7,851 nt of DNA. Origin: Bacteroidota bacterium (GTDB lineage: Bacteria > Bacteroidota > Bacteroidia > Cytophagales > Cyclobacteriaceae). Shown here piece after piece: positions 1 to 7,540 of this stretch (its first letter is position 1; every line of letters starts with the position of its first letter). The position numbers were made by a program, and so were the translations under genes. The notes under the pieces were generated by a model. The model did no database searches. It was not told the DNA's origin and saw nothing but the letters and a program-made list of their open reading frames with translations. Where the stretch lies: positions 1-7,851 of the forward strand of contig JAEWLI010000137.1 of the NCBI GenBank assembly GCA_023393375.1. Direction: 5' to 3'.

Positions 1-2502
1 GTTTTGATAAGCAAGAATTTTTTCGAAATACCTGTTTAGCGCATCACTTGTATAATCCCAGGCATCACCTTGATTAGGCACCAAATCCAACATCATCCCT
101 ATTACCATCGGATTATGTTTGAGCAAACGGTGTTCTATTGCCCCTAAAAAGGATGGTGTGTTTTTATAGTATGCTTTTTCTGTTAAAAACCGGGAGATTT
201 CAAGATCTGGATTGATAATCCTGTCTAATTTTCTATAAAGTTTGAAGAAATACTTCTTCCTGAATATGATGGATGTATTGCTTTGTTCAGCACTTAAAAT
301 TTTGGAAAAAAACTCCTGTTTGCTATCGGCATCATCTTTAAATTGTTTTTCAAATTCTTTACTGATATAAAAAGCCATTTCCCCACGATCATTCTTAATC
401 TTACGCTTTTTAAGCATATTCTCAAAAATGGCCTCTCTGAATAGGCGACTATACACTGCATCATAGAGTACCCCCTGAATATCCCCTATCTGTATGGTTG
501 CAATAATTCCCTGTGGAAATTCCTCCCTCAGCTGAATGTCTAATTCTCCTGCTGCAAATGCAATGGGCAATTGATATAATTCTGGCAACCCTTCTATGTA
601 AGTGACTTCAAGGATCAGCCATGAAAAAGATTCTTTATTATATGAGAAATGAAGAGATTCGGCAATTTTAATATTTTGTATAGGCCGGGCTTTACCACCA
701 AACCATCTGCAGTTTTTAATATATGCCCTGATCAGCTTATTTGATAGTACCTCCGCTTTGCCCTGCTTGAAAATATCTTCAAATTTACTTACTGTCATTT
801 TTACCTCGTGACTATCTTCCATTCCTGCTAAAGATGCAACAGGCTGTTGTAATAAAAACCAATAATAGCCATGGGCACCTAGTGTAATGAGATAAGGGTC
901 ATCTTTGATAACAGGGAACTTATTGTTTGAAAATAATTCTACAGGAATAAAATCCTTATATTCTTGCATGTCCAACTCCACCGCCTGGCTGAACCTGGAA
1001 AGATTCACAATCACTAAAATAGTTTCATCTTCATAGCTCCTGAAAAAAGCAACTACTTTGGCATTGGTGGGCGAAAGGAACCTGATGTCTCCCCTACCGA
1101 AAGCTTTGTACTGCTTTCTCATACCTATCACCCTTTTCATCCACCATAATAACGAAGAAAGGTTTTTCTGCTGAGTTTCTACATTTACTGCCTCGTATTG
1201 ATATTCCGGATCGAGTATTACAGGGAGATACAGTTTTTGGGGATTGGCTGACGAAAATCCGGCATTACGATCGGCACTCCATTGCATGGGGGTTCTTACA
1301 CCATCTCGATCGCCAAGATAATAATTGTCGCCCATCCCAATTTCGTCGCCATAATAAATTACAGGAGTCCCTGGGAGAGAAAACAATAGATAGTTCATCA
1401 ATTCGATTTTCCTACGGTTGTTGTCGAGCAAAGGTGCCAAACGATGTCTGATACCAAGATTTATTTTAGCTTTAGGGTCTTTTGTGTAAACCTTGTACAT
1501 ATAATCCCGCTCTTCATCAGTAACCATTTCGAGTGTCAGTTCATCATGGTTCCGTAAAAACATGGCCCATTGGCAAGTATTGGGAATTTCAGGTGTTTGA
1601 TCGAAAATATCAATCAATGGATAGCGGTCTTCCATTCGCAAAGCCATGAACATCCGTGGCATGATAGGAAAATGATAATTCATGTGGCACTCGTCTCCGT
1701 TACCAAAATAAGCTGCCGAGTCTTCTGGCCACATATTAGCTTCTGCGAGCAAAAGTTTACCTGTGTATTTAGAATCTACATGCTTCCTTAGTTTTCTTAG
1801 GAAATCATGGGTTTCCGGAAGGTTTTCACAATTGGTATTTTCTCTTTCAAAAAGGTAAGGGATAGCATCCAACCGGAAACCATCAACACCCATATCCAAC
1901 CAATAATCAAGAATACGGAAAATTTCTTGTTGTACTTTTGGGTTATCAAAATTCAAATCAGGTTGGTGGGAATAAAACCGATGCCAGTAGTATTGGTTGG
2001 CTATATTATCCCAGGTCCAGTTTGATTTTTCAAAGTCCTTAAATATGATTCTGGCATCTTTATACTTTGATGGATTATCGCTCCAAACATAATAATCTCT
2101 ATAAGCGGATCCTTTCTTAGCACGCCTTGCCCGTTGAAACCATGGATGTTGATCTGATGTATGGTTGATGACCAGCTCAGTGATTACTTTTAAATTACGC
2201 TTATGTGCTTCATTAAGGAATTTTTTGAAGGATTTGATGTCCCCATAAGTGGTATTTATATTATAATAGTCAGCAATATCATAACCGTCATCACGCAATG
2301 GGGAAGGGTAGAATGGCAACAACCAAATGGCTGTAACACCCAGATTTTCCAAATAATCCAGCTTGGTAAGCAAACCCTGGAAATCTCCTATACCATCAGA
2401 ATTACTGTCATAGAATGCTTTAATGTGGAGTTCATAAATGATGGCATCTTTGTACCAATGCAGTTCATCGTCAATTCCGGTTTCTTTTTTCTTTTTTACC
2501 AT
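1..2502 (-). CDS. treS: Trehalose synthase / maltokinase fusion protein (TreS-Mak), 3' end outside window
   Basis: My reverse-strand translation is open for 834 codons, from ATG at 2502 to the window edge. Residues 15-550 are a GH13 trehalose synthase, which interconverts trehalose and maltose. The nucleophile is Asp212 in DGFRLDAIPYL, the acid/base is Glu254 in LLLAEANMW, and the third acid is Asp320 in the TreS-typical NHDELTLEMV. From about residue 560 a maltokinase (Pep2/Mak) domain begins, which makes maltose-1-phosphate with ATP. It shows RWFGGKAR (599-606) in the N-cap, the nucleotide-loop motif EQSNTS (739-744) and a likely ATP-contacting Lys754 in FFKLYRKL. The kinase catalytic lobe is cut off; from the usual length of such fusions (about 1,100 residues) some 270 residues are missing. 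The start is forced: an in-frame TGA lies four codons upstream (2512-2514). The N-terminus is lysine-rich (MVKKKKE). There is no Shine-Dalgarno sequence. The gene follows glgE by 32 bp and is probably co-transcribed with it. No signal peptide is visible, so it is likely cytoplasmic. Confidence 0.95.
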   Translation of the reverse strand, partial: MVKKKKETGIDDELHWYKDAIIYELHIKAFYDSNSDGIGDFQGLLTKLDYLENLGVTAIWLLPFYPSPLRDDGYDIADYYNINTTYGDIKSFKKFLNEAHKRNLKVITELVINHTSDQHPWFQRARRAKKGSAYRDYYVWSDNPSKYKDARIIFKDFEKSNWTWDNIANQYYWHRFYSHQPDLNFDNPKVQQEIFRILDYWLDMGVDGFRLDAIPYLFERENTNCENLPETHDFLRKLRKHVDSKYTGKLLLAEANMWPEDSAAYFGNGDECHMNYHFPIMPRMFMALRMEDRYPLIDIFDQTPEIPNTCQWAMFLRNHDELTLEMVTDEERDYMYKVYTKDPKAKINLGIRHRLAPLLDNNRRKIELMNYLLFSLPGTPVIYYGDEIGMGDNYYLGDRDGVRTPMQWSADRNAGFSSANPQKLYLPVILDPEYQYEAVNVETQQKNLSSLLWWMKRVIGMRKQYKAFGRGDIRFLSPTNAKVVAFFRSYEDETILVIVNLSRFSQAVELDMQEYKDFIPVELFSNNKFPVIKDDPYLITLGAHGYYWFLLQQPVASLAGMEDSHEVKMTVSKFEDIFKQGKAEVLSNKLIRAYIKNCRWFGGKARPIQNIKIAESLHFSYNKESFSWLILEVTYIEGLPELYQLPIAFAAGELDIQLREEFPQGIIATIQIGDIQGVLYDAVYSRLFREAIFENMLKKRKIKNDRGEMAFYISKEFEKQFKDDADSKQEFFSKILSAEQSNTSIIFRKKYFFKLYRKLDRIINPDLEISRFLTEKAYYKNTPSFLGAIEHRLLKHNPMVIGMMLDLVPNQGDAWDYTSDALNRYFEKILAYQN

Positions 2503-2534
2503 AAAAAATTGTCATCAATAAAATTATGAATTTA

Positions 2535-4490
2535 TTATTGTTCTACTCTAAAAATATGTACTGGCAACACATATGGATTTAACTCTACATAATTCCATTC
2601 TCCATTCCAATTATAACTAGACCCTGTGATCAAATCAAACACTTGATACGTACGACTTGCGGAAATGCCTAAATCATTGATTGGGATCTTCACCCAGGAT
2701 CCTTGCGTGCTGGTAGAATCGAGATTTACAGCTACAATAATCTTGTTGTTTTTATCATCATCCACTTTACCATAACAAATCAAATGTTCATTGTGAGATT
2801 CGGCAAAATAAATATTCCAGGTAGTTTGAAGAGCAGGATTTTCTTTTCTGATTCGGTTTACAGTGGCCATCAATTCTCTTAACCTGTTCATGTTTTCCCA
2901 ATCCCAGAATTTGATTTCATATTTTTCGTTGTCGATGTACTCCTCCCTGAGTGGATGAGGTATGTTAAAACCAAAATCAAATACCGGCCCATAGATTCCG
3001 TAATTGGAAGAGAGGGTGGCTGCCAATACTAACCTGGAAATAAAAGCAGCTTCATTTTTAAACTGTAAGGAGATGGGCAGAATATCTGGTGTATTTGGCC
3101 AGAAATTAGGACGGTAAAATTCCCGAAGTTCAGTACGTGTGAGTTCATTCAAGTATTCTTTAAACTCCGACTGACTATTGCGCCAGGTAAAATAGGTGTA
3201 TGATTGGGTAAATCCAACTTTCCCTAATTTCTCCATGATACGTGGCCGGGTAAAAGCTTCAGCAAGAAAGATAATATCAGGATGTTCATTTTTGATCTCC
3301 TTAATCATCCATTCCCAAAATCTGAACGATTTGGTATGTGGATTATCAACCCGAAATATATGTACCCCCTGTTCGATCCAATAGTCAACAACGCTTTTCA
3401 ATTCTTTCCACATGTTTTGCCAATCATCATTTTCAAAGTTGAAAGGCAATACATCCTGATATTTTTTTGGAGGGTTTTCTGCATACTGTACAGATCCATC
3501 CGGCCTCCAACGAAACCATTCAGGATGTTCTTTTACATACGGATGGTCTTGTGAACATTGGTATGCAAGATCGAGTGCTATTTCTATATCAAATTCTGCA
3601 GCTTTTCTGACTACTGCTTTAAAATCATCCAACGTGCCCAAATCAGGATGTATAGCTTTGTGTCCACCCTCCTTGGCACCTATTGCCCAGGGTGATCCCG
3701 GTTCCCCGGGTTCAGCCACAGGTGAGTTGTCTTTTCCTTTTCTAAATGATCGACCTATTGGGTGAATGGGTGGGAAATATAGTATATCAAACCCCATGTT
3801 GGCTACAAGTGGAATTACTCTTTCTACATCCTTAAATGTGCCATGTTTGCCTTGTTCAGGAGCTGTAGAACGCGGAAACACTTCATACCAACTACTGAAT
3901 AAGGCTTTTTTCCTTTCTACCTCTACCAGTAATACCTTTTCGTAAGTATAAGCATCTTTTCTATCAGTACACTCATAGATACAGGTTGCCACTTCATCAC
4001 TTAATACCAAAGATACGGCCGCTTCCCAGTTGCCCTCTACCTCATTAATGAATTTCACCCATTTGTCCAGCTTTTTCTTTTGTGTAGCAGAGGCTCTTTC
4101 CCGGGCTTCTACCATCATAAGTGCCCCAATCTGTAGTTCTACTTCAAGGTTTTGGTTGGCTTCATATTTCAATTTAAGGCCTTTTTGCCATGAACCGAAG
4201 TGGTCTATCCAACCCTGTATGGTATACTCATACCAACCCATTTCAGATACTTTAAAATTACCTTCCCACCGATCATTAAAATGCAGAAACATAGGTGTCT
4301 CCTGCCATTCTTTCTCCCCCCTTTTTCTGAATAATATTACAGCTTTCAATTCATCATGGCCATCAGCAAATATATTAGCATTGACTATTACCTTTTCATC
4401 AACCACTCGTTTTGCAGGATATTCACCACAATTTATTTCCGGAGTTACATGTTCGATGATTACTCTTTTTCTTCCTTCGATGTTCTTCAT
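2535..4490 (-). CDS. glgE: Alpha-1,4-glucan:maltose-1-phosphate maltosyltransferase GlgE
   Basis: GlgE transfers maltosyl units from alpha-maltose-1-phosphate to the non-reducing end of alpha-1,4-glucans, releasing phosphate. The 651-residue length fits the family (about 650-700). Approximate layout: N-terminal beta-sandwich (1-112), helical segment (115-160), GH13_3 catalytic barrel (about 195-545) and C-terminal beta domain (555-651). The nucleophile is Asp382 in FRVDNPHTK, the acid/base is Glu411 in FLAEAFTRP and the third carboxylate is Asp469 in WPNTPDILP. The spacing between the first two (29 residues) equals that of Streptomyces coelicolor GlgE (Asp394/Glu423, from memory). ENPPKKYQD (338-346) is another family hallmark. 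ATG 4490 is the only plausible start, because the frame upstream has no start codon before a TAG at 4551-4553. The gene is first in a minus-strand operon with treS-mak, whose maltokinase would supply its substrate. It is divergent from the ROK kinase gene. No signal peptide is seen, so a cytoplasmic enzyme is expected. Confidence 0.96.
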   Translation of the reverse strand: MKNIEGRKRVIIEHVTPEINCGEYPAKRVVDEKVIVNANIFADGHDELKAVILFRKRGEKEWQETPMFLHFNDRWEGNFKVSEMGWYEYTIQGWIDHFGSWQKGLKLKYEANQNLEVELQIGALMMVEARERASATQKKKLDKWVKFINEVEGNWEAAVSLVLSDEVATCIYECTDRKDAYTYEKVLLVEVERKKALFSSWYEVFPRSTAPEQGKHGTFKDVERVIPLVANMGFDILYFPPIHPIGRSFRKGKDNSPVAEPGEPGSPWAIGAKEGGHKAIHPDLGTLDDFKAVVRKAAEFDIEIALDLAYQCSQDHPYVKEHPEWFRWRPDGSVQYAENPPKKYQDVLPFNFENDDWQNMWKELKSVVDYWIEQGVHIFRVDNPHTKSFRFWEWMIKEIKNEHPDIIFLAEAFTRPRIMEKLGKVGFTQSYTYFTWRNSQSEFKEYLNELTRTELREFYRPNFWPNTPDILPISLQFKNEAAFISRLVLAATLSSNYGIYGPVFDFGFNIPHPLREEYIDNEKYEIKFWDWENMNRLRELMATVNRIRKENPALQTTWNIYFAESHNEHLICYGKVDDDKNNKIIVAVNLDSTSTQGSWVKIPINDLGISASRTYQVFDLITGSSYNWNGEWNYVELNPYVLPVHIFRVEQ

Positions 4491-4528
4491 GAATGATAAA
4501 TTTGGGATCGTTTTGCTAAAAATAATAC

Positions 4529-4540
4529 TTGTACAATCAA
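4529..4540. promoter_or_regulatory. Possible second operator-like motif upstream of glgE
   Basis: TTGTACAATCAA begins with a perfect 8-bp palindrome (TTGTACAA, 4529-4536). It shares 8 of 12 ungapped positions, including TTG at one end and ATCAA at the other, with 4703-4714 in front of the kinase gene. It lies 39 bp upstream of the glgE start, where a repressor or activator could act. In such AT-rich DNA the resemblance may be chance. Confidence 0.25.
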
Positions 4541-4701
4541 TTTTGAAACACTATAAAAAAATAAATGTTGGAAAAATCATAAGAAAATATTGCTATAAAA
4601 GGATATTATCAAATGGCAATTACAAATTTTATAAAAAACCTGACAAAATACGAATATAAACATATTAATTTATTCATATTCAGCATAAATGTAAAGTAAG
4701 C

Positions 4702-4715
4702 ATTGATACATCAAT
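4702..4715. promoter_or_regulatory. Palindrome overlapping the ROK kinase promoter, candidate operator
   Basis: ATTGATACATCAAT consists of two perfect 6-bp inverted arms (4702-4707 and 4710-4715) around an AC centre. It covers the -33 TTG of the predicted promoter and extends into the spacer, a classic place for a repressor dimer. The binding protein is unknown; no regulator gene is present in this window. Confidence 0.4.
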
Positions 4716-4736
4716 TAGAAATATGCCTTAGATTTG
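4703..4736 (+). promoter_or_regulatory. Predicted Bacteroidota-type promoter of the ROK kinase gene
   Basis: The -7 element TAGATTTG (4729-4736) matches the Bacteroidota consensus TAnnTTTG exactly. A TTG at 4703-4705 lies 23 bp upstream, at the upper limit of the spacing range described for Flavobacterium promoters (17-23, from memory). Transcription would begin near 4742-4744, giving a leader of about 30 nt before the ATG at 4775. That leader is A-rich and has no Shine-Dalgarno sequence. Confidence 0.55.
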
Positions 4737-4774
4737 CATTATAAGCGAGATTTTCTGATATTAAACAAAAACAA

Positions 4775-5737
4775 ATGAGAGAAGTAGTAATCGGAATTGA
4801 TATAGGTGGCACTTATACAAAATACGGAATTGTTGACCAGTTTGGTGCAAGCCTGGCAGAGGGTGTTATCGCTACAACGGACTATCCGGAAGTGGAAGCA
4901 TTTATAACAGCACTTGATGAACGAATTAGAGAATTAAGATCCGGTATTCCTGAAACCTTATCAGTGATAGGTGCTGGAATTGGTGCACCAAACGGAAATT
5001 ACTACAGTGGTACAATTGAATTTGCTCCCAATCTGAAATGGAAAGGTATTGTCCCTTTTGTTGATATATTTTCGAAAATAACAGGTTATAAAACGGTAAT
5101 TACCAATGACGCCAATGCTGCAGCCATTGGAGAAATGATTTTTGGCAATGCTAAAAATCTCAAGGACTTTGTGGTAATTACATTGGGTACTGGTTTGGGT
5201 AGCGGAATTGTGTCGGGAGGTCAATTAGTAAACGGGCATGATGGCTTTGCCGGTGAAATCGGGCATGTTACTTACGATTATAATGGGCGGATGTGTGGTT
5301 GCGGCCGTAAGGGATGCCTGGAGACCTATGCCTCTGTTACTGGAATTAGAAGAACAGTTTTTGAATTACTGGCACAAAAAACCGAAGATAGTGAGCTTCG
5401 TAATGTATCATTTAATGATTTAACCGGGAAAATGATTTCAGCTGCTGCCAATAAGGGTGATGTTATCGCATTGGAGGCATTTGAGATTACCGGTAAAATC
5501 CTGGGATATAAATTGGCGGACACTGTGGCACATTTAAGTCCCGAGGCTATATTTCTTTTTGGTGGATTGGCTTCGGCCGGGGATCTTATTTTTCAACCTA
5601 CACATAAATATCTTGAATCCCATTTATTAAGAGTATACCAAAACAAAATCAAATTACTTCCTTCGGGAGTTTCACAAACTAACGCAGCCATTTCCGGCGC
5701 GGGAGCTTTAGCCTGGAAGGAGTTTTATAAAAATTGA
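4775..5737 (+). CDS. ROK-family sugar kinase, probable glucokinase
   Basis: A 320-residue protein, the usual length for a single-domain ROK kinase without an N-terminal DNA-binding domain, so it is an enzyme rather than a NagC/Mlc-type repressor. It has the N-terminal phosphate loop DIGGTYTKYG (9-18), the catalytic aspartate in NDANAAAIGE (Asp112), and the ATP/sugar loop ITLGTGLGSG (135-144). The ROK zinc/sugar signature runs from GFAGEIGH (157-164) to CGCGRKGCLE (174-183), with His164, Cys174, Cys176 and Cys181 as expected zinc ligands and Glu161/His164/Glu183 near the sugar. LFGGLASAG (261-269) is the C-terminal glycine-rich loop. The likely reaction is ATP-dependent glucose phosphorylation; another hexose such as mannose, fructose or N-acetylhexosamine cannot be excluded from sequence. 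An in-frame stop at 4742-4744 precedes the ATG, which is the natural start. It is divergent from the glgE operon, so it may feed glucose-6-phosphate into glycolysis or storage. Confidence 0.88.
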   Translation: MREVVIGIDIGGTYTKYGIVDQFGASLAEGVIATTDYPEVEAFITALDERIRELRSGIPETLSVIGAGIGAPNGNYYSGTIEFAPNLKWKGIVPFVDIFSKITGYKTVITNDANAAAIGEMIFGNAKNLKDFVVITLGTGLGSGIVSGGQLVNGHDGFAGEIGHVTYDYNGRMCGCGRKGCLETYASVTGIRRTVFELLAQKTEDSELRNVSFNDLTGKMISAAANKGDVIALEAFEITGKILGYKLADTVAHLSPEAIFLFGGLASAGDLIFQPTHKYLESHLLRVYQNKIKLLPSGVSQTNAAISGAGALAWKEFYKN

Positions 5738-6172
5738 AAAGCAAATTTTTACAACCTTATTATCATGATTTTACATGCCCTGGACATGTAAATTAATAAT
5801 TATTTATAATTAAATTAATTAATTAAGTTTTATTCCTTAACAAACTGATTGTCAGCACGTTATCAATGTCATTGCGAACATTTATTAAAATTGGTGGGGA
5901 GTATTTTTTGAAGAACATTTAAAATAAAGCCTAAATAATTATTAATATTGTAATGCAAATTCTGATCAGCCATCAGCTTCATCAGAAAACAACAGGGATA
6001 TAGTAATTATATTCATATTTAATTTTTTGAAATATTAATCCATTTTGGAAACAATCCATTAACCTGAGCGGTTATAAGGGACATTAATTGCAAGCAATGA
6101 CACCATCTTATTTTTTAATAATACACATATATTTAACTCAATATTTCGCTTAACTTTTAAATTTATTATAAA
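5738..6172. other. 435-bp A/T-rich non-coding region upstream of gltA
   Basis: There is no convincing gene on either strand; all frames are broken by frequent stops. It holds an 8-bp inverted repeat (5770-5792), an uninterrupted A/T run of 38 nt (5789-5826) ending in tandem AATT units (5813-5826), three closely spaced ATCAG words (within 5964-5985), and a short inverted repeat ATTGC-AA-GCAAT (6087-6098). The gltA promoter should lie here, but no exact TAnnTTTG is present. The closest is TA-TTT-TTTG at 5902-5910 with one extra spacer base and no TTG at a suitable distance. Confidence 0.6.
5770..5792. terminator. Weak hairpin after the ROK kinase gene, possible terminator
   Basis: TTTACATG (5770-5777) and CATGTAAA (5785-5792) are perfect inverted arms around a 7-nt loop (CCCTGGA), 32 bp past the kinase stop codon. 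The stem has only two G/C pairs and is followed by mixed A/T rather than a clean T-tract, so termination would be weak. Because both arms are complementary it could equally serve as an operator or a bidirectional signal. Confidence 0.35.
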
Positions 6173-7465
6173 ATGTCTGATTTTGCTGAATTAAAGTACA
6201 ACGGAAAAGTATACAAACTCCCGATAGTTGAAGGGACTGAAGGGGAAGTTGCCATCGATATTGGCAACCTTAGAAGTGAAAGTGGTCTGATAACCCTGGA
6301 TTATGGATTTAAAAACACTGGAGCAACACAAAGTGCTGTCACATTCCTTGATGGGGAAAAAGGGATCCTGAGATACAGGGGGTATCCAATAGAGCAGCTT
6401 GCAGAAAAATCCACATTTTTAGAAGTAGCCTACCTGCTGATTTTTGGAGAATTACCCACTCAGGAAGAATACAAAATTTTTGTGGAAAACATCAAAGAAC
6501 ATCAACTATTACACGAAGATAAGAAGAAGATATTAGATGGCTTTCCATCCAATGCCCATCCAATGGGCGTATTGTCATCTTTAGCAACTTCCCTTACAGC
6601 ATATTTCCCCGAATCACTTGACCCTTACCGCTCAGATGACAAAGTAAAATTAACCATTACTCGCTTACTTGCTAAAATCCCAAGTATGGTTGCCTGGTCT
6701 TATACTTATGCAAGGGGACGAAAAGCAAATTATCCAGACAATTCATTGGATTATGTTGAAAACTTTTTAAAAATGATGTTCGCTACCCCGGTAGAACAAT
6801 ATCATATAGATCCGGTGGTAGTAGATGCCCTGGAGAAAATATTAATCCTTCATGCAGATCATGAACAAAACTGTTCAACCTCTACCGTGAGAATCGTCGG
6901 GTCATCACAAGCTAATCTTTATGCTTCGGTATCAGCCGGCATAAACGCTTTATGGGGACCATTACATGGCGGTGCCAATCAGTCGGTAATAGAAATGTTG
7001 GAAAAAATAAAAGCAGATGGGGGAAATGTCAAAAAATATATCGATAAAGCCAAGGACAAAGATGATCCTTTCCGTTTGATGGGATTTGGCCATAGGGTAT
7101 ATAAAAACTTCGACCCAAGGGCTAGAATACTGAAAGAAAGTGCTGATCAGATATTAGACAAAATGGGGACAGATGACGTATTGTTTGATATTGCCAAAAA
7201 ATTAGAAGAAGTTGCATTGAAAGATGAGTATTTTGTAGAAAAGAAGCTTTACCCTAATGTGGACTTCTATTCCGGTACGATCATGAAAGCCATTGGTATT
7301 CCTATTGACATGTTCCCTGTGATGTTCTCAATCGGAAGGTTACCAGGTTGGATTGCACAATGGAAAGAAATGCGTGAACAGAAAGAACCAATCGGCCGAC
7401 CACGTCAGATTTATATTGGTGCTACCATCCGTGATTATGAAACCATTGATAAAAGAAACCGTTAA
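6173..7465 (+). CDS. gltA: Citrate synthase (type II, GltA-like)
   Basis: This enzyme condenses acetyl-CoA with oxaloacetate to citrate and CoA, the entry step of the TCA cycle, in the cytoplasm. The 430-residue length matches the hexameric bacterial form (E. coli 427). It includes the extra N-terminal beta region (1-50), absent from the shorter dimeric enzymes of Gram-positive bacteria and archaea. Catalytic residues are His265 in WGPLHGGANQ, His307 in GFGHRVYKNFDPRA and Asp364 in NVDFYSG. The family signature HADHEQNCSTST spans 227-238, and GRPRQ (408-412) carries a substrate-binding arginine (Arg409). The ATG at 6173 is fixed by an in-frame TAA at 6158-6160. It is preceded by an A/T stretch without a Shine-Dalgarno sequence, usual in this phylum. 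The position aligning with E. coli Cys206, in the NADH-sensitive region, appears to be Val207, so NADH inhibition should not be assumed. The gene is monocistronic by appearance: a long region lies before it and a strong terminator after it. Confidence 0.97.
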   Translation: MSDFAELKYNGKVYKLPIVEGTEGEVAIDIGNLRSESGLITLDYGFKNTGATQSAVTFLDGEKGILRYRGYPIEQLAEKSTFLEVAYLLIFGELPTQEEYKIFVENIKEHQLLHEDKKKILDGFPSNAHPMGVLSSLATSLTAYFPESLDPYRSDDKVKLTITRLLAKIPSMVAWSYTYARGRKANYPDNSLDYVENFLKMMFATPVEQYHIDPVVVDALEKILILHADHEQNCSTSTVRIVGSSQANLYASVSAGINALWGPLHGGANQSVIEMLEKIKADGGNVKKYIDKAKDKDDPFRLMGFGHRVYKNFDPRARILKESADQILDKMGTDDVLFDIAKKLEEVALKDEYFVEKKLYPNVDFYSGTIMKAIGIPIDMFPVMFSIGRLPGWIAQWKEMREQKEPIGRPRQIYIGATIRDYETIDKRNR

Positions 7466-7507
7466 TATTATCACTGTAAATCAACGCTTAATATATTTTA
7501 AATTTCC

Positions 7508-7540
7508 AAGAAGGGCATCAACACTGCCCTTCTTTTTTTT
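7508..7540 (+). terminator. Strong intrinsic terminator of gltA
   Basis: A perfect 10-bp stem, AAGAAGGGCA (7508-7517) and TGCCCTTCTT (7525-7534), with a 7-nt loop (TCAACAC), runs directly into a T-tract through 7540. It starts 42 bp after the gltA stop codon. This is a textbook Rho-independent terminator for plus-strand transcripts. Confidence 0.92.

Larger units (their letters stand above)
4491..4774. promoter_or_regulatory. Divergent intergenic region between glgE and the ROK kinase gene
   Basis: This 284-bp, strongly A/T-rich region must carry the promoters of both divergent transcription units. On the plus strand a good Bacteroidota-type promoter is visible (4703-4736). On the minus strand I found no exact TAnnTTTG element. 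The nearest are TATTTTTA (complement of 4517-4524) and a variant with one extra spacer base (complement of 4623-4631), and neither has a well-placed -33 TTG, so the glgE promoter stays unassigned. Two partly symmetric motifs, at 4529-4540 and 4702-4715, are described separately. No coding potential is convincing here. Confidence 0.7.

Noticed and set aside
2513..2515. Alternative upstream ATG (minus strand) for treS-mak
   Set aside because: It is in a different frame and reaches a stop after about 14 codons. The ATG at 2502 is in frame with the TreS domain and has an in-frame stop just upstream.
1570..2529. Several plus-strand open frames of 72-108 codons (1570-1791, 1807-2025, 2203-2529)
   Set aside because: They lie antisense to the trehalose synthase domain, whose conserved motifs continue throughout. 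The plus-strand peptides resemble no protein family I know.
3196..3554. Overlapping plus-strand frames (3196-3384 and 3282-3554) inside glgE
   Set aside because: They are antisense to the GlgE catalytic barrel and overlap each other in different frames, so they are shadows.
4030..4659. Plus-strand open frame of 209 codons opposite the glgE start and running into the intergenic region
   Set aside because: Most of it mirrors the N-terminal part of glgE. Its tail is low-complexity lysine/isoleucine/tyrosine-rich translation of A/T-rich DNA, with no recognisable domain or promoter.
4961..5523. Minus-strand frames (4961-5224, 5326-5523) and a plus-strand frame (5238-5423) within the ROK kinase gene
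   Set aside because: The ROK kinase frame carries every expected motif across this stretch; the others show no family features.
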